Positions 15,939 through 25,236 of a DNA stretch of 64,000 nucleotides are shown piece after piece. How positions within the stretch are numbered: position 1 is the first letter of the stretch; each line of letters opens with the position of its first letter. The translations under genes were made by a program, and so were the position numbers. This stretch comes from JAXDBM01 sp963709485 (GTDB lineage Bacteria > Desulfobacterota > Syntrophia > Syntrophales > Fen-1087), in NCBI GenBank assembly GCA_963709485.1, contig CAVPWE010000007.1, positions 434,001 to 498,000 on the forward strand, given 5' to 3'. The notes under the pieces were generated by a model. The model saw only the letters and a program-made list of their open reading frames with translations. It made no database searches and was not told where the DNA came from.

Positions 15939-17801
15939 ATGAGCAATCTGTTGACGAACATGAGGGATCTGCATTTTGTCTTCTTCGAGCAGCTCGGCAT
16001 CGAGAAGCTGTTCAAGTTTGAGAAATATTCCGCCTTCTCGAAAGAAGATGTCATCATGATGCTGAAGGAGGCGGAAAAGCTGGCCGTGAACGTCCTGCTG
16101 CCCTTGTATCCTGTTGGCGATCGTGAGGGCTGCACCTTCCAGGACGGCAAGGTCAGCGTTCCGAGGTCGTTTCACGATGCCTACCGGAGGTACGTCGAGG
16201 GCGGGTGGCTCTGTCCATCACGGTCCCCCGAGGTGGGCGGGCAGGGGATGCCTGCCGTCGTCAGCACGGCCTGCATCGGGCTCCTGCAGGCGGCCAACTA
16301 TCCCCTTGTCATGTACCCCAACCTGACCAACGGCGCTGCCGCGCTGATCGAGATCTACGGGACCGAAGAACAGAAGCGGAAATACATGGACAGGATGTAT
16401 GCCGGCGAATGGGGAGGCACGATGTGTCTGACCGAGCCGGGCGCCGGAAGTGATGTCGGCGCCCTCAAGACCGCGGCGAGGAGACTGCCGGACGGCCGTT
16501 TCAGCATCACCGGGACCAAGTGCTTCATCACCAGCGGCGACCATGACCTGACGAAAAACATCGTTCACCCGGTCCTCGCGAGGATCGAAGGAGACCCTGC
16601 CGGCACGAGGGGAATCTCCATCTTCATCGTTCCGAAATACAGGGTCAAGGACGACGGCACGGCGGGAGAATTCAATGACATCCATACCGGCAACATCGAG
16701 CACAAAATGGGCATCCACGGCAACGCCACCTGCACGCTCAATTTCGGCGACAACGGACAATGTATCGGGGAACTGCTCGGCGGGGAGCGCGAGGGGTTGA
16801 AGGTCATGTTCCACCTGATGAACGAGGCGCGCGTGGATGTCGGCTATCAGGCCTTCGGCACGGCCAGCGCCGCCTATGAGCATGCCGTGCAGTATGCAAA
16901 GGAGCGGGTCCAGAGCGTGCCGATCTGGGAGATGAAAAATCCGGACGCCAGGGCGGTGCCGATCATCCAGCATCCCGACGTGCGCCGGGACCTTCTCTGG
17001 ATGAAATGCCGGGTGGAGGCGATGCGGGCGATCCTTGCCTACACGACCTTCTACTTCGATCTGGCGGAATCGATGGACGACCGGAAAGAGCATGACAAGT
17101 GGATGGGCATTGCGGAGCTGCTGATTCCGGTCTGCAAGGCCTGGGTCTCCGATGCGGCCATGCTGGTCTGCTCCAAGGCCATCGATGTCTACGGCGGCTA
17201 CGGCTACTGCGCCGAGTATCCCGTGGAGCAGTACATGCGGGATTGCAAGATCACCACCATTTATGAGGGCACGAACGGCATTCAGAGCCTCGACCTCGTC
17301 GGCCGGAAGCTCGGCAGCAACCGGGGCGCCAATGTCATGAACTTTGCCGGCGAGATCATGGCCATCATCGGGATGGCAAAAGCAAGCGAGGCGATGAAGC
17401 GGTATGCCCCCTTCCTGGAAGAAGCGGGCAATGCCGTCATCGATCTAATCATGACTTTCGGCGGTTGGGGCAAGAGTTCCAGTTTCCTGCTTCCCATCCT
17501 GAACGCTTCGCCCTTTCTCGACCTGTTCGGCGATGTCGTGGCCGGCGGTCTTCTGATGCAGGCCGCCGTGATCGCGGAGGAGAAACTGGCGGCCATCTAT
17601 GCGGAAAGGGGGGCGGACACGATCGGCAAACAGCGCGCGCTGGTCCACGAGGATCCGGATGTGGCCTTCTACGCAGGCAAGATCGCTTCAGCGAGGTTCT
17701 TTGCCGGCGAGGGACTTTCCACCGTGAAGGCCCGTTGCGAGGCGATCAAGTTCGTCGACCGGTCGCCCCTGGAGATGGCCGACGAATCCTTCGCCGAATA
17801 G
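15939..17801 (+). CDS. Long acyl-CoA dehydrogenase, DmdC-like (about 600 aa class)
   Basis: 620-residue acyl-CoA dehydrogenase with a C-terminal extension. It has MCLTEPGAGSDVGALKT, ITGTKCFITSGDHDL, an Arg-rich substrate helix and the catalytic IYEGTNGIQSLDL with its Glu. After that about 170 residues form the extra helical domain typical of the long class, which includes 3-methylmercaptopropionyl-CoA dehydrogenase DmdC and many uncharacterised fatty-acid enzymes. GGGAGG precedes the ATG. It closes the TetR-dehydratase-Hbd gene set. The substrate cannot be read from sequence. Confidence 0.9.
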   Translation: MSNLLTNMRDLHFVFFEQLGIEKLFKFEKYSAFSKEDVIMMLKEAEKLAVNVLLPLYPVGDREGCTFQDGKVSVPRSFHDAYRRYVEGGWLCPSRSPEVGGQGMPAVVSTACIGLLQAANYPLVMYPNLTNGAAALIEIYGTEEQKRKYMDRMYAGEWGGTMCLTEPGAGSDVGALKTAARRLPDGRFSITGTKCFITSGDHDLTKNIVHPVLARIEGDPAGTRGISIFIVPKYRVKDDGTAGEFNDIHTGNIEHKMGIHGNATCTLNFGDNGQCIGELLGGEREGLKVMFHLMNEARVDVGYQAFGTASAAYEHAVQYAKERVQSVPIWEMKNPDARAVPIIQHPDVRRDLLWMKCRVEAMRAILAYTTFYFDLAESMDDRKEHDKWMGIAELLIPVCKAWVSDAAMLVCSKAIDVYGGYGYCAEYPVEQYMRDCKITTIYEGTNGIQSLDLVGRKLGSNRGANVMNFAGEIMAIIGMAKASEAMKRYAPFLEEAGNAVIDLIMTFGGWGKSSSFLLPILNASPFLDLFGDVVAGGLLMQAAVIAEEKLAAIYAERGADTIGKQRALVHEDPDVAFYAGKIASARFFAGEGLSTVKARCEAIKFVDRSPLEMADESFAE

Positions 17802-17815
17802 TTTCGGGATCCTCT

Positions 17816-20053
17816 TCAGACCGGTTCAACACGGCAGCAGATGTAGCGGTGCAGCGGGGTGCCGGCGAACGGATCCCGGTACGTGTTCTTGCTGAGGCGG
17901 TTCGCATTTGCGCCGTGGGGTTTCCCCTCGTGAACGAGGCCGAACCCGTGGGGGATGATCACCTGCCCCTTGCGGGTCGACGCCGTCACTTCCGCCTCGA
18001 TCTCCACCTGGCCCGCCTGGGTCGTCACCCGGACCGTCCGGCCGTCGGTGACGCCCATCGATGCCGCATCTTCCGGGTGCAGGGCCAGCGTGCACGCCCG
18101 TTTGCCTTGGTTCCAGACGGGATCCCGCATGAGGGTGTTGGCGTTCATGCTCATATGCCGGCCTGCCTGGAGGATGAGCGGGTAGGCCGGGTCCGGTCTC
18201 AGATCGGCTTCTTCCAGGGCCGGTTCGATGCCCGCGATCCATTCGGCCATCTCGGGGATGTGGACATTGATGCGCCCGTCTTCCGTCGCCAGCATCGAGA
18301 AATTGTCGTCCGGGTCGGCCTTGCCGATGATGACCCCTTCGGGCTTGTCCAGGATAGCCTGAAAGACCTCCTCTCCCAGAGTCAGTCCCGGTTTGAATCC
18401 GGCACGCGCCGCCGCCTTGCGGAAACTCTTCGGGGCGGCCTGAAGCAGTCCCCAGAGAGCGGCAAGATTCGGCGAGCCCAGTTTCTTTCCCAGCGTCTTG
18501 GCGAGGATGTAGGGCATGTCGCCAAGGACCGCGGGGTTCTCCTGAATAACTTTCATAAGCTCCATGCCGAAGGTCAGGCGGTCTTTCGATGCCGCATCGG
18601 CAAGGGACTGCGGAATGGCCGGGATGAATCCCAGTGCGTCCGCCAGCCGGACCATGATTTCGCTCAGGTGGAGCGGCTCTCCCGACGGTTCCACGACGGG
18701 CCGCCGCATCTGGAAATAGACATCCGGGAACGTCCAGGGGAAGAAAGTGCCGTCCCAGGACTCATATGCGGAGAGGGCCGGAAGCACGTAGTGCGAGAGC
18801 ACGGCCGTCTCGGTCATGGCCAGTTCGCAGGTCACGAGCAGATCGAGTCGTCCGAAAGCCTCCTCGTAGGCGCTGGTGTCCGCGTAGGAGCGCAGCGGGT
18901 TGGACTGGCAGCAGAGGACGGCCCGAATCCTCTCCGGACGGCCGCTCAGGATCTCCTCGGGTAGCACATTGGGAGGGAAAACACCCATCAGCGCCGGGAA
19001 ATCCGTTGCCACGGTCCGCCAGGTCTTGGGATTGCGCTCGTCCGTGTGCGAGCCGAGGGGCATGAGATGGCCGGGGATGACGTTCCCGCCGGGCACGCAC
19101 ATCCTGCCGCAGACGGCGGCCAGCAGGAGGTGAAGATAGGAGGCGGCGGTGCTGTGGCGGTTCATGTAAATGCCCAGGTCCGTGTGCATGCACCATTTGC
19201 GCGTTGCCAGCAGGCGGCAGACTTTGCGGACCTCTTCGTAGTCCAGTTCGCATACCCGGAGGGCCGCTTTCACGTCAAAGTCCCTGAACCAAGGCAGGAC
19301 ATCGGAAAAACCGCTGGTGTACTGATCCAGATAGGCCTGGTCGTGCCAGCCTTCCGCAAGGATCATGGCGATCATCGCGCGGGTGAGCAGGGCATCCGTG
19401 CCGGGCCGCACGGCCAGGTGGATGTCGGCGATCTCCGCGGTTTCGGAACGCCTCGGGTCAATGACCACGAGCAGCTTGTCGGGATTCTTGGAGAACTCTC
19501 TGAGGACCAGCGGGGCGCGCGGCATCTGGTGGCTTTGCATCCCGTTCCACCCGATGGCCAGCAGCATGTCGGAACGATGCTCGTCCGGTATGGCAAAGAG
19601 GTACTGGCGGCCCGTGAAGCGGCCGCTGGCCCAGAAAATGCCCGTGAGCTCCTGCGCCAGCGCGCTGTAATGGTAGCGCGACCCCAGCGCCCGCATGAGC
19701 CTTACCCCGAAAGCCGCGTCGAAGTGGCATCCCTGGCCGCCACCGCCAACATAGGCGAAGGATTTCGGTCCATGCGCCCCGACGATTTCCTGGAGCTTTG
19801 CCGCGATCTCGGTGATGGCCTGGTCCCAGGAGATGCGCTCGAACGTCCCACCCACCCGCTTGAGCGGATGGGTCAGCCGGCCGCTGTGGTGCTGATGGTG
19901 GGCAATGTTCGTCCCCTTCCGGCAGACATACCCCAGGGAACGGGGATTGTCCCTGTCTCCCTTGACCTTGACGATCCGGTTATTATCCACGAACACTTCC
20001 AGACCGCAGTTCTGGGCGCACAGCACGCAGCCCGTCTTTTTCCATTCACCCAT
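17816..20053 (-). CDS. Molybdopterin oxidoreductase (formate dehydrogenase/DMSO reductase superfamily)
   Basis: 745-residue catalytic subunit with an N-terminal 4Fe-4S domain (C9, C12, C16 in GCVLCAQNCG, C44 in YVCRKG), the Mo/W-bis-MGD domains (DPRRSETAEIADIHLAVRPGTD in pieces; QSNPLRSYAD) and a C-terminal molydopterin dinucleotide-binding domain (LILQAGRHMSMNANT, VRVTTQAGQVEIEAEV). No signal peptide, so cytoplasmic. Start 20053 has GGAGGG. No electron-transfer subunit is adjacent, and the residue ligating the metal is not evident. It belongs with uncharacterised family members rather than classical FdhA; the substrate is unknown. Confidence 0.85.
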   Translation of the reverse strand: MGEWKKTGCVLCAQNCGLEVFVDNNRIVKVKGDRDNPRSLGYVCRKGTNIAHHQHHSGRLTHPLKRVGGTFERISWDQAITEIAAKLQEIVGAHGPKSFAYVGGGGQGCHFDAAFGVRLMRALGSRYHYSALAQELTGIFWASGRFTGRQYLFAIPDEHRSDMLLAIGWNGMQSHQMPRAPLVLREFSKNPDKLLVVIDPRRSETAEIADIHLAVRPGTDALLTRAMIAMILAEGWHDQAYLDQYTSGFSDVLPWFRDFDVKAALRVCELDYEEVRKVCRLLATRKWCMHTDLGIYMNRHSTAASYLHLLLAAVCGRMCVPGGNVIPGHLMPLGSHTDERNPKTWRTVATDFPALMGVFPPNVLPEEILSGRPERIRAVLCCQSNPLRSYADTSAYEEAFGRLDLLVTCELAMTETAVLSHYVLPALSAYESWDGTFFPWTFPDVYFQMRRPVVEPSGEPLHLSEIMVRLADALGFIPAIPQSLADAASKDRLTFGMELMKVIQENPAVLGDMPYILAKTLGKKLGSPNLAALWGLLQAAPKSFRKAAARAGFKPGLTLGEEVFQAILDKPEGVIIGKADPDDNFSMLATEDGRINVHIPEMAEWIAGIEPALEEADLRPDPAYPLILQAGRHMSMNANTLMRDPVWNQGKRACTLALHPEDAASMGVTDGRTVRVTTQAGQVEIEAEVTASTRKGQVIIPHGFGLVHEGKPHGANANRLSKNTYRDPFAGTPLHRYICCRVEPV

Positions 20054-20226
20054 GTCTTGCCCTCCTGTCAGCACTCAAAAAATTAATGAGCCGTATTCGG
20101 TGTGCACGATTTGTCTGGTAGAGGCCGGCCTTTTTCATCTCACTCGAAGGATTGCCGAATGCGGCCGAAGTTTACATGAGCGATGATACCTGCCGCATAT
20201 AAGGTCCGTCAAGGCAAATTCCTCCG

Positions 20227-20250
20227 GTGAATGATTCCGTGAATGATTCC
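20227..20250 (+). repeat. Tandem 12-base direct repeat next to a -35 box
   Basis: GTGAATGATTCC occurs twice without gap at 20227-20238 and 20239-20250. The pair ends one base before the TTGACG of a promoter, the usual place for an activator. Confidence 0.7.
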
Positions 20251-20251
20251 G

Positions 20252-20280
20252 TTGACGCCTGGAACGATCTGTCCTAAAAT
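20252..20280 (+). promoter_or_regulatory. Sigma-70-like promoter of the lipoprotein gene
   Basis: TTGACG at 20252-20257, 17 bases, TAAAAT at 20275-20280. The transcript would have a leader of roughly 110 bases before the lipoprotein start. The rest of the 340-base gap to the molybdopterin gene shows no gene. Confidence 0.6.
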
Positions 20281-20395
20281 TCAGATAACAGCCGTCTTTG
20301 ATTGGGCCTTCTGAAAGAGGGAAACGGAAATGACACGGTCCGGCGAATGGTCGATTTGGTCGAAGGTCACATCCATCATATTTTCGGGGGAGAAA

Positions 20396-20911
20396 ATGAT
20401 GAAAGCTTCTGGAATGTTAAAATTATTCCTCGGCGCCATGCTCACATGCATACTTCTGTGTGCCGCGGGTTGCGAGACCATCCCCGGTGGAACTGCGCAG
20501 AAACCCTTCAGTGGCTTTTCAGCGGAAACCTACCGGAGCGAAAAGCTCTGCACGCTCCTCACAAAGGAAGAAGTCGGGTCCGTACTGAAAGTGAAGATGG
20601 CCGAGCCGAAATTTTTTGTCAATGAATGCACGTTCAAACCCGCCCAGCCGTCTTCTTTTATCTCGTTCAACATCCAGATCAGCACGGACGACGGGTCGCA
20701 GTTCAACTACAACAAGGAATCGGGAAGAACGCAGGGCAGGAAGATTGTCGCGGTAAAGGGCATCGGGGACAGCGCGTACTTTGATGATTCATTTTTAAAC
20801 GTCCTGAAAGGGAATGTCTGGCTGAATTTTTCCACGGCCAGCCATGGACGCCAACCCTCGAAGGCGGCGATCAAAGCCCTCGCCAAAATGGCGGTTGATC
20901 GAATCCAGTAG
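20396..20911 (+). CDS. Putative lipoprotein, unknown
   Basis: About 171 residues. It begins MMKASGMLKLFL with a hydrophobic segment ending LLCAAGC, a loose lipobox (Ala at -3 rather than Leu), so a lipid-anchored secreted protein is likely. The mature part has two further cysteines (KLCTLL, NECTF) that could form a disulfide, and a segment VAVKGIGDSAYFDD typical of small periplasmic proteins of unknown role. ATG at 20396 or 20399; GGGGGAG lies a few bases upstream. Function unknown. Confidence 0.72.
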   Translation: MMKASGMLKLFLGAMLTCILLCAAGCETIPGGTAQKPFSGFSAETYRSEKLCTLLTKEEVGSVLKVKMAEPKFFVNECTFKPAQPSSFISFNIQISTDDGSQFNYNKESGRTQGRKIVAVKGIGDSAYFDDSFLNVLKGNVWLNFSTASHGRQPSKAAIKALAKMAVDRIQ

Positions 20912-21017
20912 CGCCTTGAAACTCCCGGGCATGGCGTGCGATTGCCAATCACGATGATGATCGCCGGAAAGAGAGGTCCGCGTGCGCATACGGCCTTCCG
21001 TCCGTCTGAATCAGCCA

Positions 21018-21047
21018 TTGACAAAAGTGTACAACTTTCGCTATGTC
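21018..21047 (+). promoter_or_regulatory. Possible promoter of the TRAP operon
   Basis: TTGACA at 21018-21023, 18 bases, TATGTC at 21042-21047. The -35 box is perfect and the -10 box weak. It lies 47 bases before dctP. Confidence 0.4.
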
Positions 21048-21093
21048 TTGCTCCGGCAATTTCGATAAAATATTTTTTGAGGAGGGAATGCTG

Positions 21094-22056
21094 ATGAAGA
21101 AAACACTTTCAATCTTAATGATCCTGTTTTTTGCCTTCGCCGGTTCCGCTTTCGCCCTGGAAATCAAGTTTGCGCACGTAGTGAACGAGAAGGACGCTTT
21201 TCATGTGGCTGCAGAGAAGTTCAAGGAACTGGTGGAAAAGCGCTCCCAGGGCGCCCTCACCGTCACCATTTTCCCCAACGCGAAGCTGGGAGACGAACGC
21301 ACACTCCTGGAACGGATGAAGATGGGCATCGTCGATGCCGGGATCATCACCAACGGCCCGATCATCAATTTCGTTCCTTCCTTCGGTGTGATCGATCTCC
21401 CTTTCCTTTTCCGGGACCCCAAACATGCTTATAAAGTTCTGGACGGAAGCATCGGGCAGAAACTCATGGCTGATCTGGAATCCCAGGGGTGGAAAGGTCT
21501 GGCCTTCGGCGAGCGGGGATTCCGCAACCTGACAAACAGCAAGCGCCCGGTCAAGGTACCCGATGACATCAAGGGGCTGAAGATCCGCGTCATGCAGAAC
21601 CCGGTCTATGTGGATTCTTTCAAGGCACTGGGAGCCAATGCGGTTCCGATGGCCTGGACGGAAGACCTCACGGCGCTCCAGCAGGGGACCGTGGACGGCC
21701 AGGAGAATCCCCTCAATGTCATCATGGCCTTCAAGCTCTACGAGTCCCAGAAACATCTGAGCATCACGCGCCATGCCTACGCTCCCGCCCCCATCATTAT
21801 GAGCATGGGCACGTGGAAGAAACTCACCCCCGCACAGCAGGGAATCGTCAAGAAGGCCGCTCAGGAAGCGGCCGAACATGAGCGCGACTGGGACAACCGG
21901 ATGGAGGCGGACTGGCTGAAAGAGCTCAAAGCGAAGGGCATGATCGTGGCGACGCCGGATTTGAATCCGTTCCAGAAGGCGGTCCAGCCGGTGTATGAGA
22001 TATACGGCAAAATACGGAAAAGCTTTGATCGATTTAACCGGGCCACAAAGAGATGA
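21094..22056 (+). CDS. dctP: TRAP transporter solute-binding protein DctP
   Basis: Periplasmic binding protein of 320 residues that captures an organic acid for TRAP uptake. A signal peptide covers about residues 1-22 (MKKTLSILMILFFAFAGSAFA). The mature part starts LEIKFAHVVNE and carries the family signature with the carboxylate-binding arginine (KIRVMQNPVYVDSFKALGANAVPMAWTE in parts) and GTVDGQENP. ATG at 21094 is chosen over 21088 because the GGAGGG site is then properly spaced. dctQ and dctM follow. The ligand is unknown, probably a small carboxylate. Confidence 0.94.
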   Translation: MKKTLSILMILFFAFAGSAFALEIKFAHVVNEKDAFHVAAEKFKELVEKRSQGALTVTIFPNAKLGDERTLLERMKMGIVDAGIITNGPIINFVPSFGVIDLPFLFRDPKHAYKVLDGSIGQKLMADLESQGWKGLAFGERGFRNLTNSKRPVKVPDDIKGLKIRVMQNPVYVDSFKALGANAVPMAWTEDLTALQQGTVDGQENPLNVIMAFKLYESQKHLSITRHAYAPAPIIMSMGTWKKLTPAQQGIVKKAAQEAAEHERDWDNRMEADWLKELKAKGMIVATPDLNPFQKAVQPVYEIYGKIRKSFDRFNRATKR

Positions 22057-22576
22057 TACCACGACAAACCGGAACGAAAAAAAAGAGGAGGGGGCGGCAG
22101 CCGCCTCCCCTCGTCTTCTGCGGTGGAGTGACCGGGTCAACGACTGGAGCGAAAAACTCCTGTTCGGTCTGATGCTGGCCATGATTTTTTTTACCACGAT
22201 TCAGGTCATCTTCCGGGTCTTCTTCACTGCATTTTCCTGGACGGAGGAGATCACCTGTTTCCTGCTGTTCTATGCATCCCTCGTCGGGGCCTCCGTGGCG
22301 TTCAAAAGGGGTTCCCACATTGCAGTGACGTTCATCGTACAGCTCCTGCCCCGGGCAGGGCAAAAAGCCCTGTCCGCCGTGGTTCATCTCCTCGGGATAC
22401 TTTTTTTCGTCGTCATTTCGATTTACGGCGCCCTGCTCATGGGTACCGAAGCGCACCAGCTTTCTCCGGGCCTGCAGGTTCCAATGGCCTGGGTCTATGT
22501 CGCATTCCCTGTGGTGGGCACGGTGATTATCCTTCACCTGCTGGCCGGGATCCGGCAAACGGTTGCGAGAGGATGA
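21995..22576 (+). CDS. dctQ: TRAP transporter small permease DctQ
   Basis: Four-helix small membrane subunit, 193 residues as called. Hydrophobic helices lie at about residues 55-75 (LLFGLMLAMIFFTTIQVIFR), 88-106 (CFLLFYASLVGASVAF), 126-148 (VHLLGILFFVVISIYG) and 165-188. WTEEITCFLLFYASLVGA is typical DctQ. The start is doubtful: ATG at 21995 would overlap dctP by 62 bases, so a later TTG at 22025 or an unmarked start is possible. Its stop overlaps the probable dctM region. Confidence 0.87.
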   Translation: MRYTAKYGKALIDLTGPQRDDTTTNRNEKKEEGAAAASPRLLRWSDRVNDWSEKLLFGLMLAMIFFTTIQVIFRVFFTAFSWTEEITCFLLFYASLVGASVAFKRGSHIAVTFIVQLLPRAGQKALSAVVHLLGILFFVVISIYGALLMGTEAHQLSPGLQVPMAWVYVAFPVVGTVIILHLLAGIRQTVARG

Positions 22577-23861
22577 GCCATGGGCTGGATCCTGTTCGGA
22601 AGTTTTTTTTTTCCTGCTCATCGGCGTGCCCGTGGGACTGGCGGTGGGTCTCTCCGCGCTCATCATTTTTATCGTGTCGGGGATTCCCCTGCAGATGGTG
22701 CCCCAGACCTTCTTCGAAGGAAGCAGTTCCTACGCCCTGGTTGCTGTTCCCTTTTTCATCCTCGCCGGCGACATTCTGGCCCGGGGAGGCATCTCTGAGC
22801 GGATTCTGGCCATTGCCGAAGCGACCATTGGCAGGATCCGGGGAGGTCTCGGAATCGTGGCCACGGCCGCATCCATGTTCATTGCCGCGATTTCCGGTTC
22901 GGGAGCGGCAACCACGGCGGCGGTGGGGGCATCACTGCTGCCGGAGATGAAAAAAAAGAAGTACGACACGGATTTCTCCGCGGCGCTCATCGCTTCGTCC
23001 GGAAGCATCGGCGTCGTCATCCCTCCCAGCGTCCCCATGGTGCTCTATGCGGTCATCGCCGGGGAATCCGTGGCCAAGCTCTTCATGGGAGGGTTTATTC
23101 CGGGAACCTTGATGGGCGCCGGCCTGATGGCTTATGCCCTCTGGTACGCAAACCGGCATGGCTATCTGTCAAGCGAGAAACTGCCCTCCCGGGTCGTCGC
23201 CAAACGTTTTCTCGATTCCCTCTGGGGACTCGTCACCCCGGTCATTATTCTCGGGGGGATTTTCGCGGGCTATTTCACCCCTTCGGAAGCGGCGGCCATC
23301 GCCGTTGATTACACGCTGCTGATCGCCTGGCTCGTTTACAGAAGCCTGACCTTCAAGAGGTTCTATGAATTGGTGGTAGGCGCAGGGGTCACCTCCGCCC
23401 TGATTATGTTCATCATCGGCACGGCGAAAATTTTCGGATGGGGGCTCGCCTTCTATGAAATCCCCGAGGCCGTAGCCAAATCCATGCTGGCCATTGCCGG
23501 AAATCACGTTTTTCTGATCTACCTGATGATCAACATCATTGTCCTGATCGCCGGCTGTTTCATGGAAACGGCCTCCGCCCTGATCATTCTGACCCCCATC
23601 TTCCTTCCCCTCATTGCCTCTGTCGGCGGGAGCACGGTTCATTTCGGGGTCATACTGACCATTGGCCTCGCCATCGGCATGGCAACGCCGCCCATGGCCA
23701 TCAACATCTTTGTGGCCAGTGCGATCAGCGGCCGCTCGCTGGAGCAGATCAGCAGGGCGATCTGGCCGATGGTCATGATTCTCATCGCAGTGCTCATGAT
23801 CTGCACCTATTTCGACTGGTTTGTCATGATCCTGCCGAAAATCTTCATGGGCGTGCAATAA
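22563..23861 (+). CDS. dctM: TRAP transporter large permease DctM (5' frameshift)
   Basis: Large membrane subunit with about 12 helices that carries the transport path. Family motifs include GSGAATTAAVGASLLPEM, SGSIGVVIPPSVPM, YFTPSEAAAIAV and GMATPPMAIN. The normal start is the ATG at 22580 (MGWILFGSFFF), but a run of ten T at 22603-22612 throws it out of frame; nine T would join it to the body. The open body frame itself runs from a TTG at 22563. Either an indel, transcript slippage or the TTG start makes the protein. Overlaps dctQ. Confidence 0.85.
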   Translation: MREDEPWAGSCSEVFFFLLIGVPVGLAVGLSALIIFIVSGIPLQMVPQTFFEGSSSYALVAVPFFILAGDILARGGISERILAIAEATIGRIRGGLGIVATAASMFIAAISGSGAATTAAVGASLLPEMKKKKYDTDFSAALIASSGSIGVVIPPSVPMVLYAVIAGESVAKLFMGGFIPGTLMGAGLMAYALWYANRHGYLSSEKLPSRVVAKRFLDSLWGLVTPVIILGGIFAGYFTPSEAAAIAVDYTLLIAWLVYRSLTFKRFYELVVGAGVTSALIMFIIGTAKIFGWGLAFYEIPEAVAKSMLAIAGNHVFLIYLMINIIVLIAGCFMETASALIILTPIFLPLIASVGGSTVHFGVILTIGLAIGMATPPMAINIFVASAISGRSLEQISRAIWPMVMILIAVLMICTYFDWFVMILPKIFMGVQ

Positions 23862-24028
23862 ACCACAGGATATGCGCGCGTGCCTGAAAGCCGAAGTTGC
23901 TTTTTTCTGAATTCGGTACGTCTCCGTGACATGGACGATTTCAAGGTGCACAGGCGATATGATGTGAAATATCGGGAGGACGACGGAACTGTGAGGATTG
24001 ATACAGGGAAAGAAAGCGAGCGGGCCGT

Positions 24029-24931
24029 TTGAACAGGTTGGTGCCGGACCGGTGGAGGCCTCTGGCGGCATTGATCCTGCTGGCGGTTATCTGGGGCTAT
24101 AACTGGGTCGTTATGAAGAAGTCCCTGGTTTACATGGGACCCTTCGACTTCAACGCCATCCGCATGTCACTGGGCGGCATCCTTCTGATCTTCATCATGC
24201 ACTGCCGGTGCATGTCGGTCCGACCGAAAGCAGTGCCCGCAACAATCCTGCTCGGTCTGACGCAGACGGCAGCCGGTACGGGCCTGATCCTCTGGGCGCT
24301 GGTCAGCGGCGGAGCGGGAAAAACTTCGATCCTGGTCTACACCATGCCGTTCTGGATTCTGATCTTTGCTTGGCCCGTCCTCTCCGAAAAAATCCGTGGA
24401 GTGAACTGGATCCCGGTCGCGGCGGCCCTTGCCGGCATGATCCTGCTGCTGGAGCCCTGGTCCCTGAAGAGCACGCTTTTCAGTGAAATCCTGGCGGTCG
24501 TCGCGGGGATGTTCTGGGCGGTCGGCGCCATCATCATCAGGGTGATGCAGAAAAAGCCGGATTTCGACTTCGTTTCGGCGACGGCATGGCAATTCATCTA
24601 CGGCTCCGTGCCTCTGGCGATGGTTGCACTCCTTGTCCCGCAGCCGCCCATACAGTGGAGCCGTTACCTGATCCTGGCCCTGTTCTACAATACCGTTCTG
24701 GTCTGTGCCTTTGCCTTTCTGCTTTGGACCTATATCATGAAAAGGCTTCCGGCCGGTGTGGCCGGGATGGGCACTCTGGCCGTGCCCGTGATTGGAATGA
24801 CCGCTTCCCTCATCGAACTCGGCGAGCGGCCGGACGCGTGGGAGACGCTGGGCATGGCGCTCATCCTGGTCGCGCTCACGACCCTGACGATCCTCAGACT
24901 CCGGGATAACAGGAAAGACGCGAAGATTTAG
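24029..24931 (+). CDS. EamA/DMT-family transporter
   Basis: Drug/metabolite transporter of 300 residues with about ten helices in two EamA repeats. Typical segments are LILLAVIWGYNWVVMKK near the N-terminus and AGMGTLAVPVIGMTASLIELGE in the last EamA repeat. These proteins export or exchange small metabolites across the inner membrane. The start is TTG at 24029 (an ATG lies further in and would lose helix 1). It follows the TRAP operon after 168 bases. Substrate unknown. Confidence 0.86.
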   Translation: MNRLVPDRWRPLAALILLAVIWGYNWVVMKKSLVYMGPFDFNAIRMSLGGILLIFIMHCRCMSVRPKAVPATILLGLTQTAAGTGLILWALVSGGAGKTSILVYTMPFWILIFAWPVLSEKIRGVNWIPVAAALAGMILLLEPWSLKSTLFSEILAVVAGMFWAVGAIIIRVMQKKPDFDFVSATAWQFIYGSVPLAMVALLVPQPPIQWSRYLILALFYNTVLVCAFAFLLWTYIMKRLPAGVAGMGTLAVPVIGMTASLIELGERPDAWETLGMALILVALTTLTILRLRDNRKDAKI

Positions 24932-25059
24932 GTCAAGGAACAGGCATCTTTCTGTCACAGCGGAGGGAGCATGTTGCACCTCCCATACAAATCTCTACCA
25001 TGGAAAATGTGGAGGACTTCGGATGACAAAAGCGATCCGGCAGGTCTCCCCCATTGTCC

Positions 25060-25088
25060 TTGACATATAAAACTGCTTTTCCTATATT
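25060..25088 (+). promoter_or_regulatory. Strong promoter of the outer-membrane protein gene
   Basis: TTGACA at 25060-25065, 17-base spacer, TATATT at 25083-25088. It leaves a leader of about 145 bases; the rest of the 305-base gap before the gene shows no coding frame. Confidence 0.72.
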
Positions 25089-25236
25089 CGAAGTGCCAAA
25101 AGGAATGCCTCATCAATCACAAGGCGGAACAGCAGGCAGACTTACAGCGGCAGGACACGAAAAGAATGCGGGCACCGTTTATGGATTTGGTCTTTTTAAA
25201 CAACGCGAACAGTTTCGTTGGAAAGGGGGATTTCTC

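Noticed and set aside
17465..18964. Long plus-strand open frame of about 500 codons opposite the molybdopterin gene
   Set aside because: Shadow of the minus-strand molybdopterin oxidoreductase: compositional bias, no motifs and no ribosome site.
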